From: JBBRZF01 sp038236965
GTDB lineage: Bacteria > Acidobacteriota > Terriglobia > Terriglobales > Acidobacteriaceae
NCBI GenBank assembly: GCA_038236965.1
Contig: JBBRZF010000095.1
Coordinates: forward strand, 1-13,363
Reading direction: 5' to 3'
DNA length: 13,363 bases
Shown here: positions 8,681 through 13,363 of the stretch, piece by piece
Position numbering within the stretch: the first letter of the stretch is position 1
How the letters are laid out: every line of letters starts with the position of its first letter
Notes under the pieces: generated by a model
Seen by the model: the letters and a program-made list of their open reading frames with translations, nothing else
Told to the model about the DNA's origin: nothing
Databases searched by the model: none
Program-made: the position numbers and the translations under genes

Positions 8681-8694
8681 AGGGGTGTGCGGGA

Positions 8695-8723
8695 AGCATA
8701 CCGGAGGGCAGGGGATTGGTCAA
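8695..8723 (-). promoter_or_regulatory. Strong sigma-70-type promoter for the recombinase
   Basis: Read leftwards, TTGACC (8723-8718) and TATGCT (8700-8695) are separated by exactly 17 bases. Initiation would fall near 8688, only about 8 bases before the ATG at 8680. No Shine-Dalgarno sequence is present, so the mRNA would be nearly leaderless. The -35 box forms the outer end of the dif-like site at 8718-8745. Confidence 0.65.
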
Positions 8724-8745
8724 GATAACAGATTTTATCTTGCAT
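8718..8745. other. 28-bp dif-like Xer recombination site
   Basis: The left 11-bp arm is GGTCAAGATAA, the 6-bp spacer is CAGATT and the right 11-bp arm is TTATCTTGCAT. The inner 8 bases of the arms are a perfect inverted repeat (CAAGATAA / TTATCTTG). Size, 11-6-11 layout, the ATAA/TTAT inner ends and the outer GGT match XerC/XerD dif sites. Compared with E. coli dif as I know it, 7/11 and 8/11 arm positions agree. It lies 37 bp upstream of the recombinase start, as in single-recombinase Xer systems (XerS, XerH) whose site adjoins the gene. It could be the chromosomal dif, or the attachment site of an integrative element. Function is inferred. Confidence 0.6.
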
Positions 8746-8800
8746 ACGAGGGGAGCATAGCAGACCTATACAGGCCGTCAAGTGGCGATAGAGTAACGGG

Positions 8801-9928
8801 ATGGCCAACCCGGAACACCTCGCGATTCTGAAGCAGGGCGTTGAGGCTTGGAATCAATGGCGAGTAGAGCACCTGAAAGAAGTTCGGGGTCCCAATGTTT
8901 TGGATCAATGGGTTGGGAGATGGGAAGGAGTCCGGCCGGACCTTAATGGGTCGGACCTCAACGGGGCGGACCTATGCCACGTCAACCTCAGACAGGCAAA
9001 GTTGGTTGGAACAGACCTCCGTAGAGTGAATCTCGGGGAGGCGGACCTCGTTTACGCGGATCTCAGGAGCGCAATACTGGTTGGTGCTGACCTCCACAAG
9101 GCGAACCTCGCCGGTGCTGACCTCAGCGGGGCGTACCTCAATGGGACGAACCTTTGTGGGGCGAATCTCATGACGTCGAGCCTTCACGGGGCCGATCTTA
9201 CTGAGGCGAACCTTCGCGAAGCTAAACTCGCCCAAGCGAAGCTCCGTAGAACGGTCCTTAGAGGAGCGGATCTCGGCGGCGCAGAAATCCAATGGATCGC
9301 CTTCGCTGACATGGACCTAAGCGAAGTCAACGGATTAGGCGATGTGAAGCATTTTGGTCCGTCCACTATCGGTATCGACACGATCTACCGTTCCCACGGC
9401 AAGATCCCTGAACCCTTCCTGCGGGGTGCCGGAGTACCGGAACCGTTCATCGCCTACGCGCGCTCTTTGGTCGGCAAAGCGATCCAGTTCTATTCGTGCT
9501 TCATCGGCTACTCAAGTCAGGACCAAGCAATAGCGGAGCGTTTGCACGCCGATCTGCGGGCGAAGGGCCTGCGTGTCTGGTTTGCGCCCGAAGACCTGAA
9601 AATCGGTGACCGCTTTCAGGAGCGCATTGAAGAGTCGATTCGGTTTTACGACAAGGTCATGATCGTTCTCTCCGAGGCCTCCATCGCGAGCCCCTGGGTG
9701 GAGCGGGAAGTGAACGCCGCTCGCGAGCGCGAGGACCGGGAACACCGAGCGGTTCTGTTTCCGATCCGGATCGATGATGCGGTGATGGATGCCAAGCAGC
9801 CGTGGGCGGCCGACCTGCGCCGCACCCGTCATATCGGCGACTTCACGAAATGGAAGGACCACGACTCCTACCACAAAGCGTTCGAGAGGCTGCTGCGGGA
9901 TTTGAGGGCAGATACGTCTGTACGCTGA
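8801..9928 (+). CDS. Pentapeptide-repeat and TIR-domain protein, predicted NAD-consuming effector
   Basis: 375 residues. A short N-terminal helix (AILKQGVEAWNQWR) precedes about 25 pentapeptide units, residues ~45-175 (for example LNGADLCHVNLRQAKLVG), which form a right-handed beta-helix in this family. A linker with IPEPFLRGAGVPEPFI leads to a TIR domain (~230-375) that begins FYSCFIGYSSQDQAIAERL and continues LRVWFAPEDLKIGDRFQERI. The TIR active-site glutamate expected in the SxW...E motif is present as E303 in SPWVEREV, so NAD hydrolysis is likely. The architecture is widespread in bacteria. TIR NADases act in anti-phage abortive systems, but no partner gene (ThsA-like, STING-like, Argonaute) is adjacent and function for this fusion is not established. 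GGG at 8798-8800 is a poor ribosome site. The 8746-8800 leader contains a -10-like TATACA at 8767 without a well-spaced -35. Confidence 0.9.
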   Translation: MANPEHLAILKQGVEAWNQWRVEHLKEVRGPNVLDQWVGRWEGVRPDLNGSDLNGADLCHVNLRQAKLVGTDLRRVNLGEADLVYADLRSAILVGADLHKANLAGADLSGAYLNGTNLCGANLMTSSLHGADLTEANLREAKLAQAKLRRTVLRGADLGGAEIQWIAFADMDLSEVNGLGDVKHFGPSTIGIDTIYRSHGKIPEPFLRGAGVPEPFIAYARSLVGKAIQFYSCFIGYSSQDQAIAERLHADLRAKGLRVWFAPEDLKIGDRFQERIEESIRFYDKVMIVLSEASIASPWVEREVNAAREREDREHRAVLFPIRIDDAVMDAKQPWAADLRRTRHIGDFTKWKDHDSYHKAFERLLRDLRADTSVR

Positions 9929-9967
9929 ATCCCTTCCCTGCGCCCTGAGATCGGATTGGCTCTCGTT

Positions 9968-10354
9968 TTAACTGGCCGCAGTACGTTTTTTCGGCGGGTT
10001 CTTGGAAGCCCATCGGGCTTTCATCATCTCCGACAAACGTTTCCGTCCGGCGGCCGTCATTCCGCCCTTCTTGGCCGCCCGTTTGGCTGCTGCCGGCTTT
10101 TGCGCAGCCCTCTGTGCGGCCCAGCGTTTCTTGGTGGCCTCGATGATGCGGCGCCGGCCTTCCGGCGACAGTACGCGTTTCTTGGGCGTGCCTTCGGCTG
10201 TTGACGCCGTTGCGGGGCTGGCTTCTTTCCTCGGTCTGCCGAGCGCGGTGTGGCGGGCGGGCCACCCATGTCGCGTGATGCTGCAAGAGCACGCTCGATG
10301 GCAGCGCTCTGCTGCTCGAGTTGCAAGGATGAGGCTGCTGAGATCACTTGACAC
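9968..10354 (-). pseudogene. Small basic repeat protein, apparently frameshifted
   Basis: The 3' part encodes two copies of one motif, LSPEGRRRIIEATKKRWAAQ and MTAAGRKRLSEMMKARWASK, separated and flanked by Lys/Ala-rich spacers and preceded by GRPRKEAS. The protein is strongly basic and probably binds nucleic acid. I know similar small proteins from Acidobacteriota but no proven function. In the same frame upstream the sequence is improbable (Cys- and His-rich). The alternative frame reads SSLQLEQQSAAIERALAASR, the amphipathic helix expected at the N-terminus. Moving from that frame to the repeat frame needs one missing base around 10225-10265, in a GC-rich stretch. GGAGGAGG lies 11 bases before a GTG at 10354 and 18 before a GTG at 10347, so the true start is uncertain. 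It converges on the TIR gene with 39 bp between stops. Confidence 0.55.
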
Positions 10355-10483
10355 CGTTGGTCGAGCCTCCTCCGCTCAAATCAGAATTTGATTGTAGTTG
10401 TTCTTAAAGCGTTGGGGGCAGCCAATCTGCCTGTGGGAGGACGCTTCGGAGGATAGTCCAGACCCGGATAATATGGGACGGTT

Positions 10484-10500
10484 GTAGAAACTGGTACCGT
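10484..10500 (-). repeat. Intergenic copy of the GGTACC palindromic motif
   Basis: GTAGAAACTGGTACCGT is the exact reverse complement of the 17 bases at 11482-11498 inside the winged-helix gene. It lies about 80 bp upstream of the ATPase start, within the 190-bp region that must hold the operon promoter. That region also has a repeated ATAGTCCA (10453-10460, 10522-10529) and a short GGCG/CGCC hairpin near 10505-10518. An operator or recruitment site is the simplest reading. Confidence 0.65.
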
Positions 10501-10577
10501 TCAAGGCGTCTACTCGCCGACATAGTCCAACTCCTGAAGTTATCGCAACTCGGGGGGTTTTGTGATATAAAACATTC

Positions 10578-11408
10578 ATGCGAGTCCCTGTTTTTACAAA
10601 GTCGCCTGATCCGGATTGCATGTACATGACTCCCTTGTTGGTGCAGGCAAAGAAGAAGATTGCGGCGATGATAGAAGACCGTGAGGGACTAGCCTGCATC
10701 TTCGGCGACAACGGGTTCGGCAAATCAAGTCTGATACGGTCGATAGCCGGAACCTACGACGCCGACGAACGTTTCCGGGTCGCACTTTTAGCTAATAAGA
10801 ACAACGATGCGACGCCCATGTCGTTCCTGCGGCTTATCGGATCCGAGTTGGACATACCTCCACAGCGTTCCCGCATGGCGCAAATGTCGGCCATGGAAGA
10901 ATATCTCGACGAGCAGAGCCAAGCTGGCAAGACAGTGATCGTGTTCGTCGACGAAGCTCAAACTTTACCAGTTGACACGATGGAGGTAGTCCGATCGCTG
11001 CTCAACTATGAGACTTCAACCTCCAAACTGTGCCAAATCGTGATGGCGGGAGAGTTGACTTTTCGAGATCGTTTGATGACCAAACGCTACCGGGCGTTCA
11101 AGTCCCGTATTGTCGCACCAGTCGTGCTCGAGCTTTTCACCGCCCAGGAAACGGCCGAAATGATCGCTTTCCGGCATAAGCGGTGGGGGGTTGAAGATAA
11201 GTTCACTAAGGGAGCGTGCTGGGAGATACACTCCATAACCCAAGGCGTTCCACGAGACTGCGTCATCCTGGCTGGATATGCCTACAAGATAGCCGAAGAG
11301 GAATCGCTTCCAGCCATTGACAAGGAAGTTATCCAACGTGCTCACCAATTGATGCTGACCAAGAGCGACCGAGAGTCCTTGGAATCTCTCGCCGCCGTAG
11401 CAGTGTGA
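10578..11408 (+). CDS. ExeA/TniB-type AAA ATPase
   Basis: 276 residues. The N-terminal FTKSPDPDCMYMTP matches the conserved f..tPDp.flY.sp opening of ExeA-like ATPases, which supports the start at ATG 10578. Walker A is GDNGFGKSS (43-51), Walker B is VIVFVDEAQ (120-128), a sensor-1-like QIVMAGE lies at 153-159, the arginine of FKSRI (~177) fits an Arg finger, and GVPRD (224-228) matches the family's C-terminal G.PR motif. Relatives hydrolyse ATP to load or choose DNA targets for transposases (TniB, MuB, TnsC, IstB) or act in secretion (ExeA). With a coupled DNA-binding partner and no secretion gene, a DNA role is favoured. A TATAAA at 10566 sits only 7 bases before the ATG and no Shine-Dalgarno is visible, so the transcript may be leaderless or start further upstream. 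No transposase gene is seen in the window. Confidence 0.88.
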   Translation: MRVPVFTKSPDPDCMYMTPLLVQAKKKIAAMIEDREGLACIFGDNGFGKSSLIRSIAGTYDADERFRVALLANKNNDATPMSFLRLIGSELDIPPQRSRMAQMSAMEEYLDEQSQAGKTVIVFVDEAQTLPVDTMEVVRSLLNYETSTSKLCQIVMAGELTFRDRLMTKRYRAFKSRIVAPVVLELFTAQETAEMIAFRHKRWGVEDKFTKGACWEIHSITQGVPRDCVILAGYAYKIAEEESLPAIDKEVIQRAHQLMLTKSDRESLESLAAVAV

Positions 11409-11409
11409 C

Positions 11410-12477
11410 ATGAGCAAGTTCCTTCGCAAGATGAACGCGATGTCATTGCCAAAGCCGGTACCCGCATCACCACAATCTGGGACGGTACCAGTTTCTACAT
11501 CCGTACCTCTTATTGGTACCGTTCCAGTTTTTGTAACCGTTCCCTTTTCTGGAACGGTACCAAGAAGTGGTCCGACTCCTCATTCCAGAGTGCGGGTATT
11601 TAGAGCTACGAGGGTTGAGCAAGGACATTCCAGCGGAGAGCACATCATCTACGAAGTCCTGTGGCGCAACGCCGACGGTGATATGACTTCAAGAACTATA
11701 CGGATTGGCTATGACAAGCTAGCAGCGCTTGCGGCTGTGAACTGGAAGACCGCTCGGACGTGTCTTAAAAGTTTGGAAGATAAACTCGCGATCGAAACCA
11801 TAGGTCGAGAGGATTCCAACAGCCGGCTGGGGAAAATATATCGCATCTATTCCTTCACGTCGATACTCGAACGGCGCCGCGCATCAGGCCTTGAATGGGT
11901 AGAGAAGGGACGTGGGGTCAGATTCATTCCTCAACCTGGAACCGTACCAGTTTCTGCATCCGTACCAGTTTCTGCATCCCTACCAGCTTCTACCACCGTT
12001 GTAGAAGCTGGTAGGGAAACCGTACCAGAAACTGGTACGGAGACGGTACCAGTTTCTGGTACCCCTTTAGGAAAGCAGAAGGAAGTTAAGGAAGAAACGT
12101 CGTCGTCACTAGTTTCACTTGTCTGTCGAAGAAATGGCCTAGCACTGGACGACGCCGCAGCCCGTAAAATTATTCTTCGCTGCCGGCAACTCGATCCCAC
12201 CGCTTCCGAGGATGAAATAGCATACGTCATGGCGGCAAAACTCGAACAGCTACGGAATAAACGCAACGTCGGAAACCTTGTTGGACTCCTGATATCTTCA
12301 GTTCCCGTCTACTTCGAAGATCCTCAGACCGAGATCCAGCACTATAGAGCTAAACAACTAGAAGAATCGACCAAGATCGAGAAAATGGCCCAGCAGATTC
12401 TCGCAGATCCAGACAGAGACGAGCAGGACAAAAGATGGGCTAACGAAGTAATCAGCAAAGCGAAGACAGGACAGTGA
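11410..12477 (+). CDS. Winged-helix DNA-binding protein with GTVPVS linkers
   Basis: 355 residues, starting one base after the ATPase stop (TGA-C-ATG) with no ribosome site of its own, so translation is coupled. Residues ~20-55 and ~177-219 are low-complexity linkers rich in GTVPVS/SVPVSAS/ETGTE. They are encoded by clustered DNA palindromes (see repeat entries). Between them, ~60-155, is a predicted winged helix (IRIGYDKLAALAAVNWKTAR, then TCLKSLEDKLAIETI, then a KIYRIYSF strand), similar to helix-turn-helix domains of plasmid or phage replication proteins. The C-terminal ~120 residues are helical and charged, including VGNLVGLLISSVPVYFED, a motif I recall from such proteins on mobile DNA, then a Lys/Glu-rich tail. 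It probably binds DNA, perhaps its own repeats, and works with the ATPase. A replication initiator, partition factor or transposition regulator are all possible, and none is proven. Confidence 0.75.
   Translation: MSKFLRKMNAMSLPKPVPASPQSGTVPVSTSVPLIGTVPVFVTVPFSGTVPRSGPTPHSRVRVFRATRVEQGHSSGEHIIYEVLWRNADGDMTSRTIRIGYDKLAALAAVNWKTARTCLKSLEDKLAIETIGREDSNSRLGKIYRIYSFTSILERRRASGLEWVEKGRGVRFIPQPGTVPVSASVPVSASLPASTTVVEAGRETVPETGTETVPVSGTPLGKQKEVKEETSSSLVSLVCRRNGLALDDAAARKIILRCRQLDPTASEDEIAYVMAAKLEQLRNKRNVGNLVGLLISSVPVYFEDPQTEIQHYRAKQLEESTKIEKMAQQILADPDRDEQDKRWANEVISKAKTGQ
11482..11567. repeat. Palindrome cluster 1 inside the winged-helix gene
   Basis: ACGGTACCAGTTTCTAC (11482-11498) is followed by a long inverted repeat. 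The left arm 11509-11527 (CTTATTGGTACCGTTCCAG) and right arm 11549-11567 pair over 19 bases with a single mismatch. The inner 15 bases are perfect, and the arms are separated by 21 bases. Forward units read TVPVS in the protein; inverted ones read differently. The structure is therefore conserved in DNA rather than peptide. Confidence 0.8.
11942..12063. repeat. Palindrome cluster 2 inside the winged-helix gene
   Basis: Two tandem 18-bp units (CCGTACCAGTTTCTGCAT, from 11942 and 11960) are followed by three palindromes. The first has perfect 16-bp arms, 11978-11993 (CCCTACCAGCTTCTAC) and 12001-12016, with a 7-base loop. The second, 12020-12040, has 9-bp arms around AAA. The third, 12045-12063, has 8-bp arms around TTT. 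In the first palindrome compensating changes (CTACC for GTACC, GCTTC for GTTTC) occur in both arms, which preserves pairing. Confidence 0.85.
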
Positions 12478-12517
12478 CCCACCCCCGGCTTGACTTAATG
12501 TGAATTCTCTTTATTGA

Positions 12518-12566
12518 TGCGACTGGCTACCACTCTTCGTGCGACTGAACCACGATTGATGCGACT
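12518..12566 (+). repeat. Array of three TGCGACT repeats
   Basis: TGCGACT occurs at 12518, 12540 and 12560, a periodicity of 22 and 20 bp. The wider contexts TTGATGCGACTGG and TTGATGCGACTAGG agree for copies 1 and 3, and copy 2 is TTCGTGCGACTGA. A TGTGAA at 12499 lies 19 bp before the first copy. Terminal TGT plus tandem ~20-bp sites is how Tn7/Tn5053-type transposon ends are built, but no second end or transposase is visible. The third copy overlaps the stop codon of the leftward orphan gene. Confidence 0.6.
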
Positions 12567-13230
12567 AGGCGGAGCCGTTCCCATCCGCGTGGCCCCGGCT
12601 TGAGCGGAGTGGCAAGCGTTTCAAGTCGCCGATGATGGACTCGCAGAGACGAATCAGATCATAGATTGTCATCTCTGACGGGGGCTCCGGCTCTGGTTCC
12701 GGTTCGACGGGAAGAATGCCGGGCCGGGTCCAGACGCGCAGGCCGGCTTCCCAGCGGGTGGCGAGCCAGCGGGCGAGAGTTCGAGCGTAGGCGCGTTCGA
12801 TGAAGGGTTCTGTCGAGAAGGTGTCCGAAAGCAGAGCTTCGCCTTCCAGGCGCACCAGAAGTGAGGCGAGTTGAACGGTAGCCGGGATCAGTGGCATTCC
12901 CGAGTCCCGCTGGTATTCAAGATGGGATATGGCACGATCGGCGGCCTCGGAAAGCGACATTCGCTGTAGATCGATATCCTGAGCGGCGGCGATAGTACAG
13001 AGCCAAGTCCATGCGTTCCGACAGCCGGGTGGTTTCCGATGTTCAGGCAAAGGCGGCAACTTTTCAGAGCGCACGAAACCCTCGAAACAAACGTAAATGG
13101 CTGGCATTGCTAGTGTCGGCTCCACGAGATAATGCGAAAGCGCGAACGCAGAATCAATGATTTGCGGGTGGGCCGTACACCGAAATCTGCGAAAAGCTAC
13201 AGCAGTTCCTGCGAAAAACGTTGTTTCCAC
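12565..13230 (-). CDS. Hypothetical protein, orphan between two repeat arrays
   Basis: Up to 221 residues, not recognised. The body is helical with few charged runs (SLSEAADRAISHLEYQRDS, then VQLASLLVRLEGEALL, then YARTLARWLATRWEAGLRVW). It has a proline/glutamate spacer PVEPEPEPEPP and a C-terminal helix DLIRLCESIIGDLKRL. No signal peptide or membrane segment is evident. The start is uncertain. GTG 13230 gives the longest version but lies inside a TGCGAAAA repeat region and has no ribosome site. ATG 13107, with GGAG 12 bases upstream, gives 180 residues and frees the repeats as an upstream regulatory region. It converges with the winged-helix gene, with 87 bp between stops. Third-position GC bias looks coding. 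Cargo of a mobile element is one possibility. Confidence 0.55.
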   Translation of the reverse strand: METTFFAGTAVAFRRFRCTAHPQIIDSAFALSHYLVEPTLAMPAIYVCFEGFVRSEKLPPLPEHRKPPGCRNAWTWLCTIAAAQDIDLQRMSLSEAADRAISHLEYQRDSGMPLIPATVQLASLLVRLEGEALLSDTFSTEPFIERAYARTLARWLATRWEAGLRVWTRPGILPVEPEPEPEPPSEMTIYDLIRLCESIIGDLKRLPLRSSRGHADGNGSA

Positions 13231-13247
13231 ACGAATTCGTGCGAAAA
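13188..13247 (+). repeat. Array of three TGCGAAAA repeats
   Basis: TGCGAAAA occurs at 13188, 13210 (with a fifth A) and 13240, in one orientation; a related TGCGAAAG lies at 13133. The first two copies and the DNA between them align with the first two TGCGACT copies at 12518-12546, with the same 22-bp step, a shared GCTAC 3 bases after TGCGA and a shared TTC just before the next copy. The array sits upstream of, or across, the start of the orphan gene and directly before the partial rightward frame at 13251. Confidence 0.5.
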
Positions 13248-13250
13248 CGA

Positions 13251-13363
13251 ATGTTAACGAGGGAGGCGCAAGCTGCTGAGGAGCTGGGACTGGGTGGCCA
13301 ATACACGGGCGAGCAGAAACAGGCGTTCGAGCAGTTGCACCTCGTTGTCGAAGGAGACCGTCA
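13251..13363 (+). CDS. Possible 5' end of a rightward gene cut by the window edge
   Basis: From ATG 13251 the frame stays open to the end for about 37 residues (MLTREAQAAEELGLGGQYTG, then EQKQAFEQLHLVVEGD). The peptide has a plausible alternating helical pattern. The same frame is open from 13161, so the start could be further left and overlap the orphan gene. No Shine-Dalgarno is seen before 13251. I do not recognise the peptide. If real, it is divergent from the orphan gene, with the TGCGAAAA array at its promoter. Confidence 0.35.
   Translation, partial: MLTREAQAAEELGLGGQYTGEQKQAFEQLHLVVEGDR

Noticed and set aside
8972..9292. 106-residue leftward frame across the pentapeptide region
   Set aside because: It is the antisense shadow of the pentapeptide repeats; its own periodicity (EVR..EV) merely mirrors them.
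11931..12266. Leftward frame with GTVSVPVSGTV repeats
   Set aside because: It is the reverse reading of the palindrome cluster in the winged-helix gene, not a separate gene.

Overview
The window looks like accessory DNA from a soil-type Acidobacteriota, most like the Solibacter/Bryobacter group. This is inferred from gene style, not from a marker gene. The clues are an ECF-like sigma factor coupled to a zinc-less membrane anti-sigma protein and lying next to a secreted TPR-CHAT protein, a fossil of a carboxypeptidase-regulatory (TonB-receptor type) domain, and a small Lys/Arg/Ala-rich protein with repeated GR(R/K)R...K.RWA motifs. No tRNA, rRNA or CRISPR array was seen.

Left block (1-5868): a 1117-residue exported TPR-CHAT caspase-like protein reads leftwards. 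A sigma factor and a single-pass anti-sigma factor read rightwards from the other side of a shared ~470-bp intergenic region. The CHAT protein and the C-terminal half of the anti-sigma factor are both predicted to be periplasmic, so a protease-to-sigma-release circuit is conceivable.

Middle block (5869-7619): about 1.75 kb of decayed DNA. It holds a broken PDZ-type secreted protein directly behind the anti-sigma gene, a broken TonB-receptor regulatory domain, and two exact 19-bp direct repeats 760 bp apart. A tyrosine recombinase follows (7620-8680, leftward), split by a one-base frameshift. Directly upstream of it is a 28-bp site with the layout of a XerC/XerD dif site, and this site contains the recombinase gene's own -35 box.

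Right block (8801-13363): a pentapeptide-repeat/TIR protein with a predicted NADase glutamate; a frameshifted small basic protein; a tightly coupled pair made of an ExeA/TniB-type AAA ATPase and a winged-helix protein; and an orphan gene bracketed by two arrays of TGCGA-type repeats. The winged-helix gene contains two clusters of a palindromic motif (core ACGGTACCAGTTTCTAC). An exact inverted copy lies in the intergenic DNA before the ATPase. Inside the gene the copies are kept in both orientations at DNA level, which points to DNA-binding sites or structure rather than a peptide repeat.

The most novel-looking elements are the ATPase/winged-helix module with its internal palindrome arrays, the recombinase-associated dif-like site, and the sigma/anti-sigma/CHAT arrangement.
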